64,000 nt of DNA from Mesostigma viride (lineage: Eukaryota > Streptophyta > Mesostigmatophyceae > Mesostigmatales > Mesostigmataceae), in assembly GCA_009746045.1 (NCBI GenBank), contig RPFO01000080.1, positions 8,879,628-8,943,627 on the forward strand, given 5' to 3'. Every line of letters begins with the position of its first letter. The stretch's first letter is position 1. Position numbers and translations under genes: made by a program. A model generated the notes under the pieces. It was given only the letters and a program-made list of their open reading frames with translations, did no database searches and was not told where the DNA came from. Positions 53,467 through 64,000 of this stretch are shown here, piece by piece.

Positions 53467-54861
53467 CTAGACTGAGGTTGCTGGGGTGGCTGGAGGTGCC
53501 TGCCAGGGCTTGTGGTCAACGTGGATGACCGGCCCCCTCCAGTATACCGGTTTCCCCCCTGCGCTCTGCCGGAGCTGAAGGTAGGTCGGCCATAGCTCGC
53601 GTCGCCGTTGTTGCTGGGCCAGGGTCAAGCCGTCGTCCAGCGTGTAGCGAGTCCGCGAGAGCTTCTTGCGGCATTTAAGGAACGACAGCTTGTCCGCCAT
53701 GTACTTAGGTGAGGAGCACGGGTGCCGGGCCAGCCTTACCCCGCGCGCGGGGGAGGCGGACAGCCGACATCCGCAGCTCACCAGTGAGTTGCATGGGGGC
53801 AAAAATGTCGCGCTTAAATGCCATGAGAAGCGTCTCTGAGGTCTCATCTACCGGCTGGTCGAAGTGCTTGACTATATGACATTGTGGCTGCGCTTGTCGA
53901 TCTCGGCCTCCTCGCGAAGGTCGAGGGCTTGTTGCTTGAGCTGTGCCGCAATGGTGGAGGTGGTGGAGGTGGTGTGGTGCTTAAGTAAGTCCGCCCAGGT
54001 CGATCTGGGTGGAAGGAGCATCGCTGGCCGGGCCAGCAGATGCCGGCTGGGCAGCGATGTCCTTCACCGCCTGGGCGGTGAGGCCTGCGGTGTTTTGCAG
54101 GCACTCAATGGCCGGCGATGGTGTTGGCGCGGATGCGCTGGTCGATGTCGAGGAGCCGTGGGCCTTGATGACGGCAGTGGAGGTGGGCGGCAGTGGTGCA
54201 TGGTGGAGGCGAGGAGGGCGGAGGTGGAGGCGACGGTGGTGGAAATGTGAGGGAGCTCAGTAGCCAGCGTGCCGCCCATTGCTGCCACATCGGCAGCAAG
54301 GGGGGTCACGTGCTGCTGGAAGGCTTCCGTAAGGATGGAACGGAGTGTGGGTGCGGAGATGGATGGAGCCCAGATCTCGCCATCAGAGCGCATGAGGAGA
54401 GAGTTGAGAATATATGGTGTGCTGGAGTTGGGGGCGGGCGCACCCGAACAGAGCGCCGGGATTAAACCATTTGCATGCCGTCCGGGGTGAATCATGAGGC
54501 GGTTGATGCTGTCCAGATGGATGCACAGGTCGTAAAGCGAGGCGTAGTCCCCGAAGAATAGGCACTTGAGCAGGGCAGTTGCCGGGGACGTGTTGGTCCA
54601 GTCGTGATCGTCGATCGCCTTGAAAGGTTGGGGCCGAAAGTGCGGTTCTGTTGGGCGCGATTCTGCTGGGCGACTGCGTTTAGGATCAGGCGATGCCGAT
54701 GGCGAGGCCGCAGGAGCCGAGTGCACTACCAACGCTTGAGTAGTGGCCTCGCTGCCTGGCAGGCCGGGCGGAACTACAGCCGGAGCTGCAGTCAAATTTT
54801 CTTGGCTCATTGCAGCCGCCAGGCTGCGCGTTGCATGCGTAGTCGAGCGTTTGCTCGTCAT
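53467..54861 (-). pseudogene. L1-ORF1-like protein of copy C
   Basis: N-terminus MTSKRSTTHATRSL, a Pro/Ser-rich linker (PDPKRSRPAES), and a helical domain (ATALLKCLFFGDYASLYDL). A predicted coiled coil follows around 54130-53900. The RRM-like region has VKHFDQPVDET and VRLPRARG, then FLKCRKKLSRTRYTLDDGLT and ELWPTYLQLRQ, ending IHVDHKPWQAPP. The order coiled coil, RRM, C-terminal domain is that of L1 ORF1p, an RNA-binding trimer. Frameshifts near 54110, 53880 and 53740 break this copy. Confidence 0.7.
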
Positions 54862-55004
54862 AATATTGCGTTTTAGCTTCGGGAAAATATATCAGCGTGT
54901 GCGTCTTAGAAAGATGAAGCAATAGTGATATTCACGGCCGAGCTTGGTGCCCAAACGTGAAAGTCATGAGCTCCGCCGTCAGCCATGGCTACCTCGTGGC
55001 TCGT

Positions 55005-55087
55005 GGCTCGTGGCTCGTGGCTCGTGGCTCGTGGCTCGTGGCTCGTGGCTCGTGGCTTGTGGCTCGTGGCTCGTGGCTCGTGGCTCG
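55005..55087. repeat. CTCGTGG heptamer at the 5' end of copy C
   Basis: About twelve CTCGTGG units on the plus strand, equal to CCACGAG on the element strand. Copy X begins with two such units (52643-52661). Variable-number monomers at the 5' end resemble the promoter monomers of some L1 elements. Confidence 0.8.
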
Positions 55088-56147
55088 TTGGACAAGATCG
55101 CCTACGACAGCCTCCTGGGCTACGTGTTCTGGGGATCGCACGCCTCGCTTATTGAACTGTGCAAGCAGCTCTTCCACCAGCTAGGGTCGCCTCGGCGATG
55201 CCTCCCTTAATTCGGAGGCGCCCGGCCATACGAATACATCCTCACAGCCCCCCGCCCCAGACTGCAGCAATACGCCCTCTTCTCCCTCCTTGGACGCTCC
55301 ATCGCGGAGCTCTGACCCCCCAAGCCCCTCACCACCATGCACCTTGACCGAAGTCCTCCATCCGCAGTCACTCGATCCTTAAGGAGGCCCTCAAGCAGCA
55401 CGTGGCCCCCCTTGCTGCAGATGTGGCACTGCCATGGGCGGCACGCTGGCTGCCGAACTCCCCCTCCTCAGACTCCACCATCTGGCATGCAACGCAATGA
55501 CACGTCCGCCACCTCCGGCACCCCAGTCCTCGCCTCCTCTACCGCCATGCACCACCCCCACCACCGACGCCATCACCGCCCAGCTCCGCGACATCGACCA
55601 GCGCCTCAAGGACATTACGCCATCGCCATCGAGTCTGACCATGTGCCTGCAAAACACCCGGCGCAGGCCTCACCGCCCAGCCGGTGAAGGACATATTTGC
55701 CGCCAAGCCAGCCCCCGCTGGCCGCGCCCCCGGCAGGCGATGCTTCCCCCCAGACCTGGGTGGACATGCTGAAGCACCACACCACCTCCACCACCTCCGC
55801 CGTCGCATGCAGCACAGCTCAAGCAGCAGACGCTTGACCTCCGCGAGGAGGCCGAGCTCGACAAGCGCATCGTCAAGAACTTAGACCTGGTGGAAGGTGA
55901 GAACTCCGTGAAGCTTCCACAGGCGTTTGAGAAAGAAATCCTTGGCCGCATGGGCCTCATTCATTGGTGAGATCAAGCTGGAGGCCCACCGCCGCCTTGT
56001 CACGTTTGCGTCCCATTATGTCCTAGACTATTACTTGGAAGACATATCCACAGCAATAGAGCACTCATGTGTGTGATCCACTATAATCGCAAGCAAATCC
56101 CGCGCCATAGCACTAGCTGTCAAACCTGGCTACGTGCGCGCCATTAA

Positions 56148-58191
56148 CCCTTAGTCCGCTGACCCATTTTTGGCACTTTCATACCCCTGAAAATGAAAAA
56201 AATCATAACTCACAGGCCACTACTCCAAATACCCCCAACCAAGATGCTAGGAGTATCTACACTTCAAGGGCTTTCAGAATATGCAATAATACCACGGGTT
56301 TATCAAAGCATTTGGATGATAGCTCTACTCAAAGTTGGCCAAAAGACGATCTTTTTTTCCCAAGGAAAAGTCTACCCCCCCCTAACTTCCCAGGAAGGGT
56401 AGGGAATCTCAATACCAACATTGGACAACTTAGTTGGATAGTCCAATGGTGGTTTCCTTGGGTCAGACCACCCGGATAACCCATTACCCCTATATAACGT
56501 GCTCATACATGTGTGTGGATTACGCGCGTGTAAACAGCTATCTATGACATGCAACACAGTAATGCATTATAACAAGCCATCAAAGGCTGCCAAAAGTGCT
56601 GGAATACAAACACGTTGCCTACCTGCACTGAGGAGTGATAAACTCCAAAGAAATGCCATAAACTGGGCACTTTCAGGGCTAATACCACTCTTTACAACAG
56701 GCATGGAAGCTTGCTGAATATATCATGCATAAAATCGTCATTTATAATGCATGGGATACGTATTCCGCTGCAAACAACACGCAAATACGCTGTCGTACCT
56801 GGCTCGTTCATGCCCTACCCGGACTCCGCTGGCCGGGACACTCATATCTCACACATACTGATGCTCTACAGGCAAAGGCCGCCATAGCCGCATACTGCAT
56901 GATCCGCCATGACTACCAGGTTGATGTTCCGTGCAAAGATGGCCACTAAACTAGTCCGCATTCTCAGCAATCACTGCAGCTGACGTCCCTTACCCAAACT
57001 GGATGCCCGGGCTGGCGCAGATTGCCCGGCAATAGGGAGAAAATCGACCTATGATGAGCTATGAATCGTCTGGAACTGACGACCAGGAAAGTTCTATTTT
57101 CCTACCTGTATTTTCCCAACCCTATAAATCTGGCCGTGCCTGACCTACGAAAATCATGCATCGTCATTCTGAGCAACATTCTGAACCGTTTCGAGCCGCG
57201 AGACGCAAAAATTTTGTGACAGCGGCACGTTGGCAGCCATATCTCATTACGCGCGCGCGAGCGAAAATTTCCCGCCAAAGTCACGTGATACATTCTCAAT
57301 ACACGTTGTTAGAATTATCTTCTGTCCGATGGCTTTCTTACGCTGAACAGTTACGGCCGATTTACAATATATGGCCGAGACGCTTACGCGTGAATGAATC
57401 TGTACTAGTGTGACGGAAACTTTTTCAGACGTACTTATATTTTCAGTCCACTTGGTCAAAGTCCGATGTAGTATAAATCGGCACTCAATATATTTCCAGC
57501 ACTGCTTGCTGTCATCCGTAACGTACCGAGCACTGTCCTGCCGGTACTGTAGCCGTCGTACAAATTTGCCAGGATCCGCGCTTCGCGCCGACCCTTTTCT
57601 CACTAAGTGCTGCCCTGGAGGCGCAATGTCCTTGTACTTGCATACTAGTGACCCAACGCATCATGTCTGTGTTGATGCAAGCCACCCACGTTTTGTGTGG
57701 CGGCTGGCCTGCACCCAAACTGTGCCGTAGATTTTTCCTAAATCGACGGCTATAGGGACGGTGTGCTTTTCCACATAATGTTGCTCTGGCAGTTTGTCCT
57801 GTAAGCCTTGACATGCTAAGCTATGGCAGCTGGCCGCCCCATGGCCGCAGCCTAGACTATGTTGGATGAATGCTTAAACGAATATTACCAATGAATTCGC
57901 CTCATTTTTGTCCATAAGTCAAAGGTCTTCAAGTACCGGAACTTTCCTCCGATAGCCAGCATTTATTGTGCAAGCTAGGAGAAGTTTTTGGTCATTTTCC
58001 TGACACACGTTGTAATTACCAGGCTATGGCGAATATTACCCCCAAACCTATGCATCACCTTCGTCCCTAAGTGTTCCCGGACCCACCGGACAACTGTCCT
58101 CCGTCACAAGTGGCGCGGCGATCACGGCGCGGCGCGAAATTCGACCGTTAGTCAACCCCCCCGACAGGTCGGGGGGTTAGCGGACTAAGGG
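56148..58191. mobile_element. piggyBac-like non-autonomous element 2
   Basis: The 2044-bp insert starts CCCTTAGTCCGCT and ends AGCGGACTAAGGG, with TTAA on both sides (56144-56147, 58192-58195). The paralogous sequence at 59740-59760 lacks it ('cgcgccaagctatg' against 'cgcgccaTTAActatg'), which gives an internal empty site. A GC hairpin (AACCCCCCCGAC/GTCGGGGGGTT) lies 14 bp inside the right end. Interior frames are short; no transposase is recognised. Confidence 0.85.
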
Positions 58192-58844
58192 TTAACTATG
58201 CGCGCATTTCCCAGCAATACAGCAAATCGTATGACAGTGCTGCCAATCCTGCCTGCTTGTCACAACACATTTCAGGCTTTGGCGCGCTCAGGCTATGAGC
58301 GACGTGTGTGCGCATCAATCAAATCAGTCTGCACGGCAGCAATACAACAATGATTACGTACGATCGACGCTCTGACAGTCATCATGACATAATGACTGTG
58401 CCGTCCGATATCTACCAACGGTAGACTGAACATACTACAACAAAAGTAAATATTCAGCCACAAGCATCGTAGAGTTGGGTACTAGCATCCGTTGCGGCGC
58501 TTCACAACCGGCCGGTACCAGACTTGAACAAATCCGAGCCAAACGGCTATACCGCGGAACCAAACCAACGGAACTGAACCGGACGTAAATGATTCGGTGA
58601 ATAGCCGTTTCTCGAGTGCGCGGACGTAAATGACCACGGACGTGACACTGAGCTGTCGCGTTTGCGTGCCACTATGTCCTACTAAGACTAATACTTGGAA
58701 GACATATCCACAGCGATAGAGCACTCATGTGTGTGATCCACTATATCCTTCCCACGTTTTAGCTCGAAGCTGGAAGAGCCAAAAAGTCAAAAAAGAGGAT
58801 CACATAGGGAAAAAAATTCCCATTGCAGGACCACGCATGCTTTT

Positions 58845-59085
58845 CTAAATATAGGCTTAGCAATAACCTCTTCAGTGCTTTTCAAATAGGCTAAGCAATA
58901 ACCTTCTCAGTGCTTTTTCAAGGATAAGCCTAATCCTCTTCAGTGCTTTTCAAATAGGCTAAGCAATAACCTCTTCGGTGCTTTTTCAAGGATAAGCATA
59001 ATCCTCTTCATGGCTTCTTCAAGGATAAGCCTAATCCTCTTCATAGCTTTTTACAGGATAAGCTTAATCCTCTTTCAAGTGCTGC
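58845..59085. repeat. tandem repeat, ~35-45 bp units
   Basis: Seven units with 'ggataagcctaatcctcttcagtgcttttca' in two alternating forms ('ggctaagcaataacctcttc' and 'ggataagcctaatcctcttc'). It lies in the second TIR copy, in the part missing from the first copy. Confidence 0.8.
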
Positions 59086-59098
59086 CGCTGCAAGCAGC

Positions 59099-59503
59099 TT
59101 GGGTATCTCCGGCTCAGGCTGGCCGAACCGAACCCGCCAAGGGTTGTTCGTTCGTTTTAAAAGGGTAAAAATGATAGGTGCGGTCAATCTTAGTCACGGC
59201 ACCGCCACCTTCATGACAGACAATCCGCCAGCCGATTTCATGTTGAGATCATGCTTTATCATCAAAGCAAGCAAAAGACCTTTCCATTCCAAGAAGATCA
59301 ATGACGAATTACAAAGACTGTCGAGTTGTAATGTTGCAATTATAAGAGCAGCTGTGTACAGTCTCAGGAATTCCATGATCCCGTATTGTACTTCGAGCTA
59401 CTGGCTTGCTGAGCCACCGATGACAGGCCTAGGGCATTACGGGGCTATCCCTTCCCTGCTGTTGATGTTCCCAATGTTACCCACATTCTTACAAAACACA
59501 TGA
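59099..59503 (+). other. open frame, coding status unclear
   Basis: 134 codons of mixed composition (VNLSHGTATFMTDNPPADF, RPFHSKKINDELQRLSS) in the internal part of the second TIR copy. No family is recognised and no splice context is obvious. Confidence 0.25.
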
Positions 59504-60874
59504 TTGTCATTTCCGTCAATCCATTCTTGTGGCAATGGACTGCATGCAACCACTCACGGGGGCTGCTCGGGCTGCTCGGACTATTTCATCCCCATGAAGA
59601 CACAAACCAGTTGTGAGGGAGAGAAACGAGCGAAACACGATCTCCATGGCCGAGGCTCGTTCCCTTAAGCTATTTCCAATAGTGCCGCTGACGCAAGCAA
59701 ATCCGCGCCGGCCATAGCACTAGCTGTCAAACCTGGCTACGTGCGCGCCAAGCTATGTGCGCATTTCCCAGCAATACAGCAAATCGTATGTGCTGCCAAT
59801 CTTGCCTGCTTGTCACAACACATTTCAGGCTTTGGCGGCGTCAGGCTATTATGAGCGACGCGTGTGCGCATCAATCAAATCAGTCTGCATGGCAGCAATA
59901 CAATAATGATTACGCGCGACGCTCAGTCATCATGACATAATGACTGTGCCGTCCGATATCTACCAACGGTAGACTGAACACTGATACTACAAAAGTAAAT
60001 ATTCAGCCACAAGCGTAGAGTTGAGTACTAGCATCCGGCGCGGCGTTCACACTGGCCGGTACCCCCGGCCAGACTTGAACAAATCCGAGCCAAACGGCTA
60101 CCACGGAACCAAACCAACGGAACTGAACCGGATGTAAATGATTCGGTGAACAGCCGTTTCTCGAGTGCGCGGACGTAAATTATCACGGACGTGACAGCCT
60201 TCCCCGCTCGCGGGGTAAGGCGGGAGCGCCTCCGCTGCTGCTCATCTTTGAGACCCCGGCGGACAAGATTTCGTTCCTCAGAGGCTGCAGGCGGCTTGAG
60301 AGGACTCACTACACTTTGGATGACGACTTGACCGTTGGCGGAGCAACAAAGGCGACGGGAGCTATGGCAGACCTACCTCCAGCTCCGGCAGACAGCAGCA
60401 GGGAAGCCAGTGTACTGGAAGGGGGCGGCCATCTACGTCGGCCAGAAGCCCTGGCAGGCGCCCCCCTCTGCCCAGCACCCTCAGTAACCCCAGCCTAGAG
60501 GGGATAAGTAGTGCAGAATAGTAAGGCTTAGCCAACGTGGCCTTATATACATGTATACACCTATTATGGGCATCACAAGATGATGAGCATTATTTTAGCC
60601 ATGTACACTGTGTGCCTATGAAGGGCTCCACACCAGATCATTGACGCATAGCATTATTTACTCATGCTTTGCCCATGCAGAGAGTCGCTCTCTGCTGATA
60701 TGCCATGCCCTATAGCCATTGTTTAGCCATGATCATCTTCCATCCTATGTCGGCCGCACCATGCAGTAGCTGCTGGAACACATAGTGCATGGTGCTGGTG
60801 AACTTCGTGCACCCAGCAGAGCTTGTGGTAGTTTGCAGTCCCTACCCTTGCAGGAAGTAGCCCAGAATGTATTA

Positions 60875-62769
60875 GGGGACGGTCCCGGCGCGAATATTTT
60901 GGCGCCGAAAAATTCGCGGTACCCGTCCGTACCGCGAAAAAGTGGTGCACGGGGCGCGCACCCTCCGGAGCTGGCCATGGCGACGTGCTTTCAGGCAGAG
61001 TAGAAAAAGATAGCTCGCGGAATGCAGAGAAACTGAGCGAATCTAAAAGACGATGAGTAAATGATACTACTTCGTTACTAGCGGAGTTCGCGTTTTTTGC
61101 AGTGTCGATGATTTTATTGATGACCATCGCCACGGGGGTCCAATCTGATGTTTTCGTCGAGAGGAATAAATTAGAATGCACGCTGGCGGCGGTGATTGTC
61201 AGGTTTTATGGCTTTACCTAGCGTCAAGGATGCGTTTAAATCGTTATTGGTAAAGCTTTAAAAAATTTGCTGGGTTTCGGCAAGATTTCCGTCATGATCG
61301 GTAAGACACTCTCCAGGCTCGCGGGATGCGCGTCTTATTATTCCATGGAAGGTTGTTCTTTCTTGCGCCGCTGGGCGAAGGACAATTCCGGTAATGGTAC
61401 GATCGTGTGATCAACGTGACCCTATGAATGTTTCGCTTCCTTTATGGGTTATCAGCGCAAGTTTTCGGCTTCTTTCCGTGCAGTTAGCGCCAGGTAAGAT
61501 GCCATTCCGTGCTGCGCATCGCCAGATTCCTGGCACCTTTCAGTGGTTTTTATGTACGTTGCATGGCTGGGATGTGTCAAAGCGTGACCGTGGCATAATC
61601 GTCAAGTTGTCAGGGATTTGCTGAGTGGTTTTCTTGGAAGGAGATTGCGAACAGCACTCAGTTTTGTGTGAATATTGACGCGGCCTTTCTAGCAGAGGCT
61701 TCATTGTGGTTAGAGGCTCACAAGCTTGAGTTTGTTTTCTTGGCAAACAATTGCGCTGGAAAGAAAGGTGGCAGTGGTTTTTTCTGAGGGCATACTGCAT
61801 GGGTGGAACTGCACGTAGGTAGGGGTTATCGTTGTCTTGTTGGCCTTTCTCCACACTAAAATGGGAGAGCCCTAATTCATATGCTAGCAAGGCAAGGTAA
61901 CCATGGTAGAAGCCTTGGCAAGCAGCATGTATGATAATTCTGCTTTCTCTGTGGACTGTCTGTTGTTACCTTGTTGGGCAATTAGTGGATATGGCTTTCT
62001 AGGGTGTGTTTGAGCTTGGTTTTGGGATGATGCCCACACCATAAACCTGGAATATGCTTTAGAAGTGTTGCTAGGCATGTAGAGCTACCTGCCTCATTGT
62101 TGTGCACACACGCAACAGGTTGCCCGTGTCGAGGTAAGGCAAGGGCACATGACGTGCCCAGCCACCTCCTTGTACATTGTGGTCGAATTGGGCATGGTCA
62201 GGAGCCTTTTGGATGGCAATAGGAAGTGTTAGTGTGCCTTAATACTCACTAATCGTTCCTTAGCGTCTGCACAGGTGGCCAACTGCCAAAATTAATCACT
62301 GCTACAGCTGAGCTCAGAATGCCACCGAAACTTTGACAGTGCCTTCTATGGTCATGACAGAATTTGACTTGTGCTTTTCAGGCCTAATTGATGTGTTATG
62401 AGTGTGTATGGGGACGCCCCGCCTAAAAAAGCGTATTTTTTTGGCCCAAAAATTAATAACTCGAAGGGATGTGCTGATTTTGTTGATCAATTAGGTAGAA
62501 ACAATGTCCCATGACATTTTTTATAAGGGGTGTGCTTTTTTCATGCAACTGGTTCTCCCACTGTTCTGGGCAAGATGTGCCCCGGACAGCGTTTTTTTCT
62601 ATTTTTAGCTCATAGCCGGTGTATGGCTGGGGGTAGTACCCCAACAAGTGGTGGTATGCATGCCCAAACATCATGTTTATGGTCCCCAAACATCATTCAG
62701 TGGTTGTCAGTTGCATTTCTGTAGTTATTAGGGGGGGTAAGTTTTGATATATTTCTATGGGACCCTCCC
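60875..62769. mobile_element. TTA-flanked DNA transposon, same family as 32322-34227
   Basis: The 1895-bp insert begins GGGGACGGTCCCGG and ends CCCTCCC, with TTA on both sides (60872-60874, 62770-62772), in the 3' region of X. Its left end is homologous to the right end of 32322-34227 and its right end to the left, so the two are inverted relative to each other and nearly equal in length. No transposase is recognised. TTA/TTAA targets fit PIF/Harbinger or piggyBac; the G-starting ends favour the former. Confidence 0.75.
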
Positions 62770-62866
62770 TTAAAGCCATATGCCCCTTCTCAGGGATATG
62801 TGCACATGTACTACTCCCAACGGAGATATGTTTCAGTTTAATTTAACTTGATTTTACACAACGAGA

Positions 62867-63209
62867 AGGAGGGAGGGCGCCCTAGCTTCTCTCACTGCTG
62901 CAAGTGGGCAGTCCACAGAGCGTCTCTCCATCATTGGTGCCGGGCGCAACACTGTCGGGTGCAATACAACCATGCAATATACCACAGGTACCGGCTGACC
63001 CATAGCTTATGCTACAAAGTATGTAGTAACAAATTAAGGTGAGGTGGGCACAAGTCGCCGGCTAAGGTGCAAGCTGATTGTGGCGCGAGAGCTACTTTAA
63101 GGTACCATAACGCTGTGCGCTGATATCATTTGAAGTGAGCTGTAAAATGCCTAAGCTATCCCATAATCGACTGCCCCCGCTTTAGACAACTAGCTCGGAG
63201 TGATCTTAG
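62867..63209. other. no gene recognised
   Basis: Flank beyond the right duplication of copy X. No convincing frame. Confidence 0.35.
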
Positions 63210-63622
63210 TATCCTGGAAAACCCAGGGGGGATTCCACAGTTTCTTGTTCACATAAAGGTCCCTGCCCGCCACTGAGTAAACTTGGGGCTTCTCGGGGTT
63301 GGTCTTGTGGCGGATGTAGTCGCCGGGGCGACTGGTCGCGGCGTTGCTACTGTCTGTTGGCTACTTTTAAGCTATATAATAGGCATGCATGGCTGCGTTC
63401 TACCCCAGGCTTTGCGTTGCAACTAATTATCATTGGGATGGCGATGTCCAGGTTGCATCACCCAAACTACTTGGGTGACTACTTATGGCTAGTCTACCCG
63501 TGGGCGGGGCTTCCACGGCTGGTTGTCGGTTGACCGCGATCAGGTCCCCGCCCCTCCATGCAGAACAACGCTTCTTGGGGGCTCAGTGCTTGTGGCGGAG
63601 GTAATCCGGCCAGAGTAAACCA
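63210..63622 (-). mobile_element. family-2 ORF1 C-terminal fragments
   Basis: Two minus-strand fragments of the C-terminal ORF1 domain lie in series. The first (63210-63345) reads YIRHKTNPEKPQVYSVAGRD-like residues. The second (63370-63622) matches 46240-46460 of copy Y ('gcatgcatg.ctacgttctacc', 'ggttgcatcaccca'). Both are short and truncated. Confidence 0.6.
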
Positions 63623-63767
63623 GTACGCCGTACGGTAAAGTACGGTCCGGGGCGCATTGTGTATAATACGACGCTAGTACGCTGTAGTATAATACGCATT
63701 AGTATGGTAAAATGCTAAATAGATTTTTCAAAGTACTTAATTTTGTAGGTTAAGACTGAATACCTTA

Positions 63768-63945
63768 GTATGGTGGTGCAGTTGCACTTTGTGCAACCCA
63801 GAGCATGCAGGGGTAGTTTACACCCTATACCGCTTGCAGGAAGTAGCCCAGAATGTATCAAAAGCCATATATGCCCCTTCTCAGGGATATGTGCTACATG
63901 TACTCCACGGAGATATGTTTCATTTTAATTTAATTAAGTTTCAGT
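63768..63945 (+). mobile_element. family-1 retroelement 3' end
   Basis: Matches the last ~175 bp of the family ('gcactttgtgcaacccagagca', 'cagaatgtat', 'atatgccccttctcagggatatg', 'ctccacggagatatg') and ends in 'ttaatttaattaa'. Strongly 5'-truncated. Confidence 0.75.
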
Positions 63946-64000
63946 GATCTGGGCACTGTTGTTTCAATAAATTTTCAGTGATCAGTGTTCGGTTATAATT

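Larger units (their letters stand above)
53052..55087 (-). mobile_element. full-length ORF1-only retroelement (copy C), HAL1-like
   Basis: Flanked by an 11-bp duplication TTGGACAAGAT (53041-53051, 55088-55098). Minus-strand order: (CACGAGC)n 5' repeats (55087-55005), a 5' leader, ORF1 from ATG 54861, 3' region, (TTAA)n tail (53052-53066). At 2036 bp it has 5' leader and tail but no RT. It is inserted in X, the same family in opposite orientation. An element with only ORF1 must borrow RT, as proposed for mammalian HAL1. Confidence 0.85.
55999..60196. mobile_element. TIR element, tandem pair, unclassified
   Basis: Inserted in X between two GCCTT copies (55994-55998, 60197-60201). The ends are GTCACGTTTG and the inverse of TGTCACGTCCG. 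Inside, a right end at 58647 and a left end at 58655 (GTCGCGTTTGCG) are only 7 bp apart, so two copies lie head to tail. An ~88-bp left-end block is repeated (55999-56087, 58655-58744) and a ~450-bp right-end block is repeated (58196-58647, 59750-60196). Superfamily unknown; a 5-bp duplication is inferred. Confidence 0.55.
52635..62854 (+). mobile_element. full-length ORF1-only retroelement swollen to 10.2 kb (copy X)
   Basis: Flanked by the 12-bp duplication TACACAACGAGA (52623-52634, 62855-62866). Its own parts are 52635-53051, 55099-55998, 60202-60874 and 62773-62854, about 2.07 kb, the same as copy C. The ORF starts at ATG 52791 (MASKRSSAQRRLAA). GFLDKI joins AYDSLLGYVF when copy C is removed. 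A coiled coil (55740-55870), RRM-like and C-terminal parts (THYTLDDDLT, 60300-60335) follow, then the TTAA-type tail. Several frameshifts make it inactive. Insertions: copy C, a TIR composite with a piggyBac-like element, and a TTA-flanked element. Confidence 0.85.

Noticed and set aside
55999-58744. LTR retrotransposon with 88-bp repeats
   Set aside because: No TG...CA ends, primer-binding site or coding interior; the ends are inverted with a flanking GCCTT duplication.
59099-59503. Coding gene in the TIR element
   Set aside because: Kept only as an unclear frame, because there is no family match, splice context or second copy.
1-64000. tRNA, rRNA, telomeric TTTAGGG arrays, bacterial promoters or operons
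   Set aside because: None seen by eye. A tRNAscan or Rfam search would be decisive for small RNAs and was not possible.

Overview
The window is nuclear DNA from a eukaryote, most likely a green alga. The one gene I can name with confidence is CHMP1, an ESCRT-III subunit. Its protein starts [12 protein letters not shown], which is the plant-type N-terminus, and it is built from three exons with GT-AG introns. The DIRS-type retroelements carry split direct repeats, as in the Kangaroo/PAT group known from volvocine algae, which fits. I cannot name the species. I saw no bacterial operon features, tRNA, rRNA or CRISPR array.

Layout. 1-5 kb: two exons of a candidate transposase-like gene, a microsatellite, a 5'-truncated ORF1-only retroelement and one unidentified exon. 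5-19.4 kb: two opposed copies of a DIRS-like tyrosine-recombinase retrotransposon. Each is interrupted by a near-identical 3.3-kb non-autonomous element with split direct repeats (A1-internal-B1-A2-B2). The better pol (minus strand, 872 codons) has RT, RNase H and tyrosine recombinase, with a 2A-like ribosome-skipping motif between RNase H and recombinase. 19.4-31 kb: an unidentified minus-strand gene with a GC-rich minisatellite, three large satellite blocks (8-mer and higher-order), a polyglutamine candidate, a gag-like ORF, a DIRS 3' fragment and (GTGG)n/(GGGA)n tracts. 32-38.1 kb: one ORF1-only retroelement broken by three insertions, one of which has its own insertion. 39.0-41.8 kb: CHMP1 on the minus strand; its second intron is almost entirely satellite DNA and holds extra copies of the exon-3 splice acceptor. 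43.4-45.6 kb: an unidentified two-exon gene. 45.9-62.9 kb: two large nests of mobile elements, largely resolved by target-site duplications.

The main structure is nested transposition. A roughly 2.04-kb element coding only for an L1-ORF1-like protein, with a (TTAA)n tail, recurs across the window. Insertions into these copies can be dated relative to each other. One copy spans 52635-62854 between 12-bp target duplications, and only about 2.07 kb of that is its own. In the other nest an ORF1-like copy is split by a hAT element with an 8-bp duplication. That hAT contains an endonuclease-less Penelope-like element (12-bp duplication), a LINE fragment and a second hAT (8-bp duplication). TTAA-specific elements sit in two further places. 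Most of the window is therefore transposon sequence, with CHMP1 and perhaps the 43.4-kb gene as host islands.
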